Source: Ornithodoros turicata
Taxonomy: Eukaryota > Arthropoda > Arachnida > Ixodida > Argasidae
Direction: 5' to 3'
DNA length: 64,000 bases
Assembly (NCBI RefSeq): GCF_037126465.1
Contig: NC_088201.1
Span: 141,796,376-141,860,375 of the forward strand
Numbering within the stretch: position 1 is the first letter of the stretch; the number at the start of each line of letters is the position of its first letter. The notes under the pieces were generated by a model. That model saw nothing but the letters and a program-made list of their open reading frames with translations, ran no database searches and was not told the DNA's origin. Positions 12,048 to 21,888 of this stretch are shown here, piece after piece. A program made the translations under genes and the position numbers.

Positions 12048-12128
12048 TGGAACGATGCGACAGCACCAGAGGACACGTGTTTCGCCGTGTTTGCGGCTCG
12101 TCAGCCCTGGGTAGCTGCGAATCGTTCG
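12048..12128 (-). ncRNA. Hammerhead ribozyme with canonical core (outermost unit)
   Basis: On -, stem I (GAACGATTCGCAGC... paired with ...GCTG...ATCGTTCC) brackets the invariant CTGACGA at 12104-12098. This is followed by stem II GCCG/CGGC with loop CAAACA, GAAA, palindromic CACGTG, and the GTC cleavage triplet. Predicted cleavage lies between 12072 and 12071. It is the only unit of the array with U at core position 4, so it is the best candidate for an active ribozyme. Short open stem III implies action as a dimer, as reported for this ribozyme class. Confidence 0.8.
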
Positions 12129-12312
12129 GGATTGGCAAACCAGCGGCCACTCAGCGAGCGACATACACCTCGGAGGGTGACTGTGCACTCGTCAATGCCA
12201 CAGTGCAAGCCAGTGAATTATAATGAGGGGAAAAAGCCATTAAAGAAACAAGTAAATGAGACGACGTGTTTGAAATTCAAAATTACAGATTAATATGGCT
12301 TCTATGGCTGCA

Positions 12313-12413
12313 CGCAGAGAAACAGATACTCAGGGAACGATGCGGCAGCACCAGAGGACACGTGTTTCGCCGTGTTTGCGGCTCCTCGGCCCTGGGTAGC
12401 TGCGCATCGTTCC
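12313..12413 (-). ncRNA. Hammerhead-like fold, unit 2 (core position 4 changed)
   Basis: Same stems as the neighbouring unit, but the core reads CCGAGGA (12389-12383 on -), i.e. C replaces the invariant U4. Activity is expected to be reduced. Confidence 0.6.
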
Positions 12414-12696
12414 GAATTGGCAAACCAGGGGTCACTCAGCGAGCGGTATACACCTGGGAGGGTGACTGAGCACTCCTCAATGCCACAGTGCAAGCCAGTT
12501 TCTCTGCGTGCAGCCATAGAAGCCATGTTAATCTGTAAGTTTGAATTTCAAACACGTCTAGTATCATTTATTTGTTTCTTTAATGGCTTTTTTTCCCTGC
12601 ATTACAATTCACTGGCTTGCACTGTGGCATTGAGGAGTGCTCAGTCACCCTCCCAGGTGTATATCGCTCGCTGGGTGACCCCTGGTTTGCCAATTC

Positions 12697-12776
12697 GGAA
12701 CGATGCGCAGCTACCCAGGGCCGAGGAGCCGCAAACACGGCGAAACACGTGTCCTCTGGTGCTGCCGCATCGTTCC
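12697..12776 (+). ncRNA. Hammerhead-like fold, representative + unit
   Basis: Stem I pairs GGAACGATGC...GCAGC (12697-12711) with GCTGC...GCATCGTTCC (12761-12776). The core CCGAGGA is at 12721-12727, stem II GCCG/CGGC at 12728-12741, then GAAA, CACGTG and GTC, with cleavage predicted after 12753. Cores in other + units start at 13010, 13295, 13583, 13873, 14161, 14451, 14737, 15025, 15313, 15602 and 15891. All carry C at core position 4. The 14737 unit has CCGAAGA and a changed stem II loop. The 15313 unit has a mismatched stem II. The 15891 unit has lost 12 bases covering half of stem II and GAAA. Confidence 0.7.
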
Positions 12777-15700
12777 ATGAGTATCTGTTTCTCTGCGTGC
12801 AGCCATAGAAGCCATGTTAATCTGTAAGTTTGAATTTCAAACACGTCTAGTACCATTTATTTGTTTCTTTAATGGCTTTTTTTTCCTGCATTACAATTCA
12901 CTGGCTTGCACTGTGGCATTGAGGAGTGCTCTGTCACCCTCCCAGGTGTATATCGCTCGCTGAGTGACCCCTCGTTTGCCAATTCGGAACGATGCGCAGC
13001 TACCCAGGGCCGAGGAGCCGCAAACACGGCGAAACACGTGTCCTCTGGTGCTGCCGCATCGTTCCATGAGTATCTGTTTCTCTGCGTGCAGCCATAGAAG
13101 CCATGTTAATCTGTAAGTTTGAATTTCCAACACGACTAGTGTCATTTACTTGTTTCTTTAATGGCATTTTTTTCATTATAATTCAATGGCTTGCACTGTG
13201 GCATTGAGGAGTGCTCAGTCACCCTCCCAGGTGTATATCGCTCGCTGAGTGACCCCTGGTTTGCCAATTCGGAACGATGCGCAGCTACCCAGGGCCGAGG
13301 AGCCGCAAACACGGCGAAACACGTGTCCTCTGGTGCTGCCGCATCGTTCCATGAGTATCTGTTTCTCTGCGTGTAGCCATAGAAGCCATGTTAATCTGTA
13401 AGTGTGAATTTCAAACACGTCTAGTATCATTTATTTGTTTCTTTAATGGCTTTTTTCCCTGCATTACAATTCAGTGGCTTGCACTGTGGCATTGAGGAGT
13501 GCTCAGTCACCCTCCCAGGTGTATATCGCTCGCTGGGTGACCCCTGGTTTGCCAATTCGGAACGATGCGCAGCTACCCAGGGCCGAGGAGCCGCAAACAC
13601 GGCGAAACACGTGTCCTCTGGTGCTGCCGCATCGTTCCATGAGTATCTGTTTCTCTGCGTGCAGCCATAGAAGCCATGTTAATCTGTAAGTTTGAATTTC
13701 AAACACGTCTAGTACCATTTATTTGTTTCTTTAATGGCTTTTTTTTTCCTGCATTACAATTCACTGGCTTGCACTGTGGCATTGAGGAGTGCTCAGTCAC
13801 CCTCCCAGGTGTATATCGCTCGCTGAGTGACCCCTCGTTTGCCAATTCGGAACGATGCGCAGCTACCCAGGGCCGAGGAGCCGCAAACACGGCGAAACAC
13901 GTGTCCTCTGGTGCTGCCGCATCGTTCCATGAGTATCTGTTTGTCTGCGTGGAGCCATAGAAGCCATGTTAATCTGTAAGTTTGAATTTCAAACACGTCT
14001 AGTATCATTTATTTGTTTCTTTAATGGCTTTTTTTCCTGCATTACAATTCACTGGCTTGCACTGTGGCATTGAGGAGTGCTCAGTCACTCTCCCAGGTGT
14101 ATATCGCTCGCTGGGTGACCCCTGGTTTGCCAATTCGGAACGATGCGCAGCTACCCAGGGCCGAGGAGCCGCAAACACGGCGAAACACGTGTCCTCTGGT
14201 GCTGCCGCATCGTTCCATGAGTATCTGTTTCTCTGCGTGCAGCCATAGAAGCCATGTTAATCTGTAAGTTTGAATTTCAAACACGTCTAGTACCATTTAT
14301 TTGTTTCTTTAATGGCCTTTTTTTTCCTGCATTACAATTCACTGGCTTGCACTGTGGCATTGAGGAGTGCTCAGTCACCCTCCCAGGTGTATATCGCTCG
14401 CTGAGTGACCCCTGGTTTGCCAATTCGGAACGATGCGCAGCTACCCAGGGCCGAGGAGCCGCAAACACGGCGAAACACGTGTCCTCTGGTGCTGCCGCAT
14501 CGTTCCATGAGTATCTGTTTCTCTGCGTGCAGCCATAGAAGCCATGTTAATCTGTAAGTTTGAATTTCCAACACGACTAGTGTCATTTACTTGTTTCTTT
14601 AATGGCTTTTTTTTTCATTATAATTCAATGGCTTGCACTGTGGCATTGAGGAGTGCTCAGTCACCCTCCCAGGTGTATATCGCTCGCTGAGTGACCCCTG
14701 GTTTGCCAATTCGGAACGATGCGCAGCTACCCAGGGCCGAAGAGCCGCAAAGACGGCGAAACACGTGTCCTCTGGTGCTGCCGCATCGTTCCATGAGTAT
14801 CTGTTTGTCTGCGTGGAGCCATAGAAGCCATGTTAATCTGTAAGTTTGAATTTCAAACACGTCTAGTATCATTTATTTGTTTCTTTAATGGTTTTTTTTC
14901 CTGCATTACAATTCACTGGCTTGCACTGTGGCATTGAGGAGTGCTCAGTCACCCTCCCAGGTGTATATCGCTCGCTGGGTGACCCCTGGTTTGCCAATTC
15001 GGAACGATGCGCAGCTACCCAGGGCCGAGGAGCCGCAAACACGGCGAAACACGTGTCCTCTGGTGCTGCCGCATCGTTCCATGAGTATCTGTTTCTCTGC
15101 GTGTAGCCATAGAAGCCATGTTAATCTGTAAGTGTGAATTTCAAACACGTCTAGTATCATTTATTTGTTTCTTTAATGGCTTTTTTCCCTGCATTACAAT
15201 TCACTGGCTTGCACTGTGGCATTGAGGAGTGCTCAGTCACCCTCCCAGGTGTATATCGCTCGCTGGGTGACCCCTGGTTTGCCAATTCGGAACGATGCGC
15301 AGCTACCCAGGGCCGAGGACCCGCAAACACGGCGAAACACGTGTCCTCTGGTGCTGCCGCATCGTTCCATGAGTATCTGTTTCTCTGCGTGTAGCCATAG
15401 AAGCCATGTTAATCTGTAAGTGTGAATTTCAAACACGTCTAGTATCATTTATTTGTTTCTTTAATGGCTTTTTTTCCCTGCATTACAATTCACTGGCTTG
15501 CACTGTGGCATTGAGGAGTGCTCAGTCACCCTCCCAGGTGTATGTCGCTCGCTGAGTGACCCCTGGTTTGCCAATTCTGAACGATGCGCAGCTACCCAGG
15601 GCCGAGGAGCCGCAAACACGGCGAAACACGTGTCCTCTGGTGCTGCCGCATCGTTCCATGAGTATCGGTTTCTCTGCGTGCAGCCATAGAAGCCATGTTA

Positions 15701-16050
15701 ATCTATAAGTTTGAATTTCAAACACGTCTAGTATTATTTATTTGTTTCTTTCATGGCTTTCTTTTCCTGCATTACAATTCACTGGCTTGCACTGTGGCAT
15801 TGAGGAGTTCTCAGTCACCCTCCCAGGTATATATCGCTCGCTGAGTGACCCCTGGTTTGCCAATTCGGAACGATGCGCAGCTACCCAGGGCCGAGGAGCC
15901 GCAAACTCGTGTCCTCTGGTGCTGCCGCATCGTTCCATGAGTATCTGTTTCTCTGCGTGCAGCCATAGAAGCCATGTTAATCTGTAAGTTTGAATTTCAA
16001 ACACGTCTAGTATCATTTATTTGTTTCTTTAATGGCTTTTTTTCCTGCAT

Positions 16051-16071
16051 TATATATAGATATATATATAT
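16051..16071. repeat. (TA)n tract between array and PLE pair 1
   Basis: TATATATAGATATATATATAT directly joins the last satellite unit to the 3' side of the leftmost PLE. Confidence 0.9.
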
Positions 16072-16200
16072 GGTGAGGTAAAAGGAGTATCAAACGGCCA
16101 CGAAGTTTTACAGAAGTTCAAAAAAAGACGCGGAAACAGATTTTAGGGAAGTTAAAAACACTAGTTTATTACATGGGGAGACGTTAAAAAGAAAAATGGG

Positions 16201-16243
16201 CAAGGGGTCGACGTTTCGACAGTGGCACTGTCTTCGTCAGGAC
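16201..16243 (-). ncRNA. PLE family 1 hammerhead motif, left copy
   Basis: On -: GTC (stem I), CTGACGA at 16240-16234, an extra A, hairpin GACAGT-GCC-ACTGTC, GAAAC, then GTC followed by GAC closing stem I. The core is intact apart from the extra A before stem II. Stem III would be only ACGU, implying a dimeric form. Confidence 0.6.
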
Positions 16244-16515
16244 AAAAGATGCGTAGCTGATTACACATTTCTTAAATAGGTTTGCTACCTGACGTCATAA
16301 TCGGTACGGGCACGCCACAGGCGTTTGTCAGTGAGTCAGATTCGGGAATATTCCAGAAGGTCAAGTCCGGGTGGTGATGTCATTCGCCGTAGGTCACTGT
16401 CCGCTTTGGGGAAAATTCCGGGCAGGGTGAGCGCTGCTTCAAACTTTGCTGAAAAAAAAAAGAAAGAAAGAAAGAAAAACAGAAGGGAAACGAAAAAGAG
16501 GAATGTGTAGCTCAT

Positions 16516-18330
16516 CTAGGCGGCCAAATTTCTTACCGTTGAAAGTGCTCCCAGATCTTCGTTAATGGTTGATTGGAATTTGTAAATGAGATAAGATTCG
16601 CGTTGTTCCCTGCACCGATCTGAGCTAAAATTTGACTGGAGAATAAAAAGTGACACGTTATTTAGTGAATGACCTGGCTGTTTGAAATTCCGAGAGACCG
16701 GGAGGTTTGGCTTTTTGGTAACGTCAGATCGGTGGTTGTTGAACCTGATCCGAAATGATGTTTTAGTCTGACCTACGTATTGTGCTTGGCACATGCCGCA
16801 CTGAATGACATAAATGACGTTAGGTGAATTACAGTCGAAGTCACCATTAATTTTGACGGAAAAATTGGAATTAGTACTTTTAAGTACTTGGGTGCTTTGC
16901 ATTAATTTGCATATTTGACACCTTCGACCATCGCACGGGTGACAACCGTTTCCTGGATGCGCTGCTTTGCTAACTTTAGAGCTAACTAGATTATCGTGCA
17001 GGTTGCGCGCGCGCCTGTAGGTTACCCGCGGTGGCTGAGGGAAAATTTGTTCCATGCGCTCTGATTTGAGAAGGATACTATGATGACGGTTTAGTATATT
17101 GTTAACGCTTGGAATATTGCTGCTAAATGTTAAGATGAGGTTTACGGAACCATTATCTAACACGCGTTTGTGGTTTTCGAACAGGGATTTGCGATCTGCT
17201 TTGCGGGCTTTGTTTAGAGCGTCGTCAACTAAGCTAGGTGGAAATTGACGACCGATGAATGTTTCCCTAAGTTGAGCTAGATTTCTGTCCAAGTCATCGT
17301 CACTGGAACAGATTCGCCTGTATCGAAGTGCTTGGCTGTAAGGGATGGCAAGTTTAGTATGACGCGGGTGACAACTGTTAAATGCTAGATACTGTTGAGA
17401 GTCCGTAGGTTTACGTAACAGGTTTGTGGACAAGGCCCCGTTGGTTAACTTTACTTGGACATCGAGAAAGTTAACAGTTAAAGGGGAATAAGAATGAGTG
17501 AACTTGATGGCCGGATGTGCTTTGTTAAAGTCGCTGATAAATGTGATTAGGTCATCTTCTGAGTGTGGCCACACCATGAAGATGTCGTCGAGGAACCGTT
17601 TGTAAAGCGTGGGCTTCTTCAGGCGCTTAGACAGAAATTCTTCCTCTAGAGCTCCCATATATATATTTGCATAGTTAGGTGCCATTTTTGTACCCATAGC
17701 CGTGCCATGAACTTGCAGGTAGTGCTTACCGTCAAATTCGAAGTTGTTATTTTTCAGAATAAGATTGAGAAATGTGCATAGGACACAAGGATCGTATGAG
17801 GTATCAGAATATTTTGAAAATGCCCTTTCAGCTGCAGCAATGCCATCCTCGTGGGGGATGTTAGTATATAGAGAGGAAACGTCTAGCGTGACTAGCAAAC
17901 TGGAAGAAGGAGGCTGACATTCACTTAGAACTTGAAGAAAGTGATTGGTGTCCTTAATGTAGGATGGTAGTTTAGGAGGTATATCTTTAAGAAGGTGGTC
18001 AACAAAGCTTGAAATGTTCTCGGTAGCTGTACCGTTGCTTGAAACTATTGGGCGCCCTGGATTTCCAGGTTTATGGATTTTAGGGAGCATATAAAACCTG
18101 CCCGCTGCGGGGTCTTTGGGGAGTAGATAATCGTATAGGGTGGAATCTATCTTTTTACTTGCTTTTAGATCTTTTAGACTGCGGATAATATAAGCCGTAA
18201 TTTCCTCTGTAGGGTCAGCCTCGAGGAGTTTGTAGAACGATGCGCACGATAATTGCCGGATACCTTCGTTAATGTAGTTTTCTTTGTCCATTACTACGAT
18301 TGCACCACCTTTATCAGCTTTTTTAATGAC
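16516..18330 (-). pseudogene. PLE reverse transcriptase plus GIY-YIG endonuclease (left copy, C-terminal part)
   Basis: 591 residues are open from the internal Met at 18291, and coding continues to the SINE edge at 18330. RT motifs run in order: LPKIHKPGNPGRPIVSS, motif A LDVSSLYTNIPH, motif B GTAMGTKMAPNYAN, catalytic FLDDIFMVW, and the Penelope-typical KPTDSQQYLAFNSCHPRHT. A Cys-rich linker (CHPCDGRRCQICK) precedes the endonuclease: VIYVIQC and AQYVGQT supply the two halves of GIY-YIG, FRIRFNNH the Arg, and INED the Glu. The protein would copy RNA to DNA and cut the target. The frame itself has no stop, but a SINE splits it from its N-terminus and no 5' end is present. It differs from the right copy at about a dozen residues. 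Confidence 0.9.
18319..18330. repeat. SINE target-site duplication (left)
   Basis: TTTTTTAATGAC, repeated exactly at 18605-18616. Confidence 0.9.
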
Positions 18331-18604
18331 TGCTCAGTCGGTAGCGTGTTCGCCTTCTGATCCCGAGATCGCGGGTTCGAACCCGGCCGAGGACGCCAGC
18401 AACTTGGTGGCAGGGTACAAGTTGCTTAGACACGCCGTCTTCCGCGAGGGACGTTAAATACGGGGTGCCGTGTGATGAGCTTTCATTGCACGTTAAAGAA
18501 CCCTCAGGTGGGCAAAAGCAATCCACAGACCGACCGCTGTGGCGTCGCTCATGATCTCAGTTGTCTCGCGACGTAAACACCCAATTATTAAATTATTATT
18601 ATTA
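18331..18604 (+). mobile_element. tRNA-derived SINE inserted in the PLE ORF
   Basis: 274 bp flanked by a perfect 12-bp duplication. The 5' part is tRNA-like, with an A-box-like TGCTCAGTCGG at 18331 and a perfect B box GGTTCGAACCC at 18374-18384, giving an internal RNA polymerase III promoter. The body contains CACGTTAAAGAACCCTCAGG, which I recall as a motif of widespread invertebrate SINEs. The tail is ATT-rich. It carries no protein. It was inserted after this PLE copy formed, because the right copy lacks it. Confidence 0.85.
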
Positions 18605-19393
18605 TTTTTTAATGACTATGTCACTGCGGCTCCGAAGTTCAGAAAGGCTGCGCTGCTCAGCCCGCGTTAGATTTGGCTTCGATTTGCTGTTGTATGATTT
18701 ATTGTAAGCGTTAATGATATATTTTTGAACTGCACGGATGTACATGTCCAGAGCCTTTTCACGGTTAGCCTCTGGCGTAAAGTTGGATAGCGGTTTAAAT
18801 GGGTTGGAATCTGACTTAGGTTTGTCATGAAAGTATTCCTTCAGGCGTAGACGGCGGGCGAAATTATCTAAGTCCAGATAAAGTTGGTATTCATCTAGCT
18901 TGTTGTTACTGGGGCAGAATGAGAGACCACGGCTGAGTAGTGATATTTCCGAATCGGTAAGTTCGTGGGACGATAAATTAACGACGTTATGGGACTTCTG
19001 AGGTAGCATCTCTGCAGATGAGGCTGCTGGGGTGGGACCTGTTTTTCTAGCAAGCGGTTGACGATTTTGCGACGGCGTATTGGTTGTACCTGCATTACTT
19101 ATAAGATCACAGTCCTGAGCTGACACACTGGGTTCAAGCGTAGCTGGAGTATTAACGTTGTCCCTGACTAGCTTCCTCCGCTTAGCATTGCGAATTGCCT
19201 CCTCCCTTTCTTTTGCGTATTGTGCTAATTCTAACTGGTGGTTGTCTGTTAGAACAGATTTACAGTCGATAGTTTTCGCCTGCTGGGATGATTGGGCTAT
19301 GGCGTCCTCACAATGGGATATAAGGACTTCGATTAACGCGGCCGAAGCATTGTTGAGGATAAGTGGAATGAGATCCTCAACAAAAACTAACAT
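18605..19393 (-). pseudogene. PLE N-terminal coding region (left copy)
   Basis: About 260 residues. The segment with NLSSHELTDSEISLL, LSFCP and LDLDNFARRLRLKEYF is the conserved region upstream of the PLE RT and aligns with PLE family 3 at 32400-32570. The upstream NASAALIEVLISHCEDAI matches family 3 near 25950-26010. The frame is truncated at 19393 by the head-to-head junction and stopped in the SINE. Confidence 0.8.
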
Positions 19394-21149
19394 TAACGAA
19401 GGTATCCGGCAATTATCGTGCGCATCGTTCTACAAACTCCTCGAGGCTGACCCTACAGAGGAAATTACGGCTTATATTATCCGCAGTCTAAAAGATCTAA
19501 AAGCAAGTAAAAAGATAGATTCCACCCTATACGATTATCTACTCCCCAAAGACCCCGCAGCGGGCAGGTTTTATATGCTCCCTAAAATCCATAAACCTGG
19601 AAATCCAGGGCGCCCAATAGTTTCATGCAACGGTACAGCTACCGAGAACATTTCAAGCTTTGTTGACCACCTTCTTAAAGATATACCTCCTAAACTACCA
19701 TCCTACATTAAGGACACCAATCACTTTCTTCAAGTTCTAAGTGAATGTCAGCCTCCTTCTTCCAGTTTGCTAGTCAAGCTAGACGTTTCCTCTCTATATA
19801 CTAACATCCCCCACGAGGATGGCATTGCTGCAGCTGAAAGGGCATTTTCAAAATATTCTGATACCTCATACGATCCTTGTGTCCTATGCACATTTCTCAA
19901 TCTTATTCTGAAAAATAACAACTTCGAATTTGACGGTAAGCACTACCTGCAAGTTCATGGCACGGCTATGGGTACAAAAATGGCACCTAACTATGCAAAT
20001 ATATTTATGGGAGCTCTAGAGGAAGAATTTCTGTCTAAGCGCCTGAAGAAGCCCACGCTTTACAAACGGTTCCTCGACGACATCTTCATGGTGTGGCCAC
20101 ACTCAGAAGATGACCTAATCACATTTATCAGCGACTTTAACAAAGCACATCCGGCCATCAAGTTCACTCATTCTTATTCCCCTTTAACTGTTAACTTTCT
20201 CGATGTCCAAGTAAAGTTAACCAGCGGGGCCTTGTCCACAAACCTGTTCCGTAAACCTACGGACTCTCAACAGTATCTAGCATTTAACAGTTGTCACCCG
20301 CGTCATACTAAACTTGCCATCCCTTACAGCCAAGCACTTCGATACAGGCGAATCTGTTCCAGTGACGATGACTTGGACAGAAATCTAGCTCAACTTAGGG
20401 AAACATTCATCGGTCGTCAATTTCCACCTAGCTTAGCTGACGACGCTCTAAACAAAGCCCGCAAAGCAGATCGCAAATCCCTGTTCGAAAACCACAAACG
20501 CGTGTTAGATAATGGTTCCGTAAACCTCATCTTAACATTTAGCAGCAATATTCCAAGCGTTAACAATATACTAAACCGTCATCATAGTATCCTTCTCCAA
20601 TCAGAGCGCATGGGACAAATTTTCCCTCAGCCACCGCGGGTAACCTACAGGCGCGCGCGCAACCTGCACGATAATCTAGTTAGCTCTGAAGTTAGCAAAG
20701 CAGCGCATCCAGGAAACGGCTGTCACCCGTGCGATGGTCGAAGGTGTCAAATATGCAAATTAATGCAAAGCACCCAAGTACTTAAAAGTACTAATTCCAA
20801 TTTTTCCGTCAAAATTACTGGTGACTTCGACTGTAATTCATCTAACGTCATTTATGTCATTCAGTGCGGCATGTGCCAAGCACAATACGTAGGTCAGACT
20901 AAAACATCATTTCGGATCAGGTTCAACAACCACCGATCTGACGTTACCAAAAAGCCAAACCTCCCGGTCTCTCGCCATTTCAAACAGCCAGGTCATTCAC
21001 TAAATAACGTGTCACTTTTTATTCTCCAGTCAAATTTTAGCTCAGATCGGTGCAGGGAACAACGCGAATCTTATCTCATTTACAAATTCCAATCAACCAT
21101 TAACGAAGATCTGGGAGCACTTTCAACGGTAAGAAATTTGACCGCCTAG
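19394..21149 (+). pseudogene. PLE RT plus GIY-YIG endonuclease (right copy, 5'-truncated)
   Basis: It starts mid-ORF at NINEGIRQL, right at the junction with the left copy, and is open to the stop at 21147-21149. An in-frame run upstream of 19394 is antisense to the left copy and is not real protein. Motifs are as in the left copy: RT catalytic FLDDIFMVW, Cys linker, GIY-YIG halves VIYVIQC and AQYVGQT, and a terminal INED Glu. Thr before the motif A Asp is replaced by Lys here (LVKLDVSS). It lacks the N-terminal region, so it is probably not autonomous. Confidence 0.85.
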
Positions 21150-21424
21150 ATGAGCTACACATTCCTCCGTTTCGTTTTCCCTTCTGTTTTTCTTTCTTTC
21201 TTTCTTTTTTTTTTTTCAGCAAAGTTTGAAGCAGCGCTCACCCTGCCCGGAATTTTCCCCAAAGCGGACAGTGACCTACGGCGAATGACATCACCACCCG
21301 AACTTGACCTTCTGGAATATTCCCGAATCTGACTCACTGACAAACGCCTGTGGCGTGCCCGTACCGATTATGACGTCATGTAGCAAACCTATTTAAGAAA
21401 TGTGTAATCAGCTACGCATCTTTT

Positions 21425-21464
21425 GTCCTGACGAAGACAGTGCCACTGTCGAAACGTCGACCCC
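21425..21464 (+). ncRNA. PLE family 1 hammerhead motif, right copy
   Basis: GTC, CTGACGA at 21428-21434, one extra A, GACAGT-GCC-ACTGTC hairpin, GAAAC, GTC, GAC. Stem I is short (GTC/GAC) and stem III is the self-complementary ACGU. Hammerheads in PLE terminal regions are established in the literature. Confidence 0.6.
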
Positions 21465-21555
21465 TTGCCCATTTTTCTTTTTAACGTCTCCCCATGTAAT
21501 AAACTAGTGTTTTTAACTTCCTTAAAATCTGTTTCCGCGTCTTTTTTTGAACTTC

Positions 21556-21581
21556 TATATATATATATATATATATATATA
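21556..21581. repeat. (TA)n tract between PLE pairs 1 and 2
   Basis: Pure TA run shared by the 3' ends of both neighbours. Confidence 0.95.
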
Positions 21582-21856
21582 GAAGAAATAAGTTCGCACA
21601 GAGCACCACCAAAGGAATATTTTCAGATGACTTCATTTAATTCATTTTGAAATTACACAGACACGACGTTTCGAACGGTGGACCGTTCTTTTTCAAGTGA
21701 AAAGATATAATGAGTTGGTCAAACAGAAAACACTCACTTTCGTGTGCTTCGACAGTGGTGGGGGAAGGGAAATCGCAGTGCGTTGAGGTTGCCGAAGGGA
21801 GGTCATAAATTCTGTGTGCGGGGTCCTGTCGAGTGTGTTTCGCACGTGGGTGGTTT

Positions 21857-21888
<32 letters not shown>

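Larger units (their letters stand above)
11935..16050. repeat. Hammerhead-ribozyme tandem array (retrozyme-like satellite)
   Basis: About 14.4 units of roughly 285-290 bp. Two units lie on - (11935-12497). Then the orientation flips and one partial plus twelve units lie on +, with unit markers at 12610, 12899, 13184, 13472, 13762, 14050, 14340, 14626, 14914, 15202, 15491 and 15780. (TA)n tracts bound both sides. Each unit contains a type I hammerhead fold: a long stem I, CUGANGA-like core, 4-bp stem II, GAAA, a self-complementary CACGUG as stem III, then UC. Animal retrozymes are described as 170-400-bp tandem repeats with such ribozymes, probably mobilised by PLE enzymes. Small open frames within the units are repeat artefacts. 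Confidence 0.85.
16072..19393 (-). mobile_element. PLE family 1, left copy (reverse), 5'-truncated, SINE-interrupted
   Basis: On - it contains an N-terminal coding part (19393-18605), a SINE insertion, the RT and GIY-YIG part (18330-16516), a UTR and a hammerhead motif (16201-16243), ending at a (TA)n tract. It meets the right copy head to head at about 19393, where both are 5'-truncated. Such inverted, 5'-truncated partners are characteristic of Penelope insertions. Confidence 0.85.
19394..21555 (+). mobile_element. PLE family 1, right copy, 5'-truncated
   Basis: Mirror partner of the left copy. Sequence from the RT N-terminal part to the 3' end repeats 16100-18320 in inverse orientation, including UTR and hammerhead, and ends in a TA tract. 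Confidence 0.9.

Noticed and set aside
12302..16016. Many 60-90 codon open frames recurring on both strands of the satellite
   Set aside because: They repeat with the 289-bp unit, overlap on both strands and cover the ribozyme fold; no start context or coding signature, so they are repeat artefacts.
11935..16050. Possible CRISPR-like or telomeric array
   Set aside because: Units are long, lack unique spacers, and the sequence context is eukaryotic transposon DNA.
19158..19393. N-terminal extension of the right PLE 1 protein
   Set aside because: This stretch is the antisense of the left copy's N-terminal coding region; the open frame across the junction is accidental.
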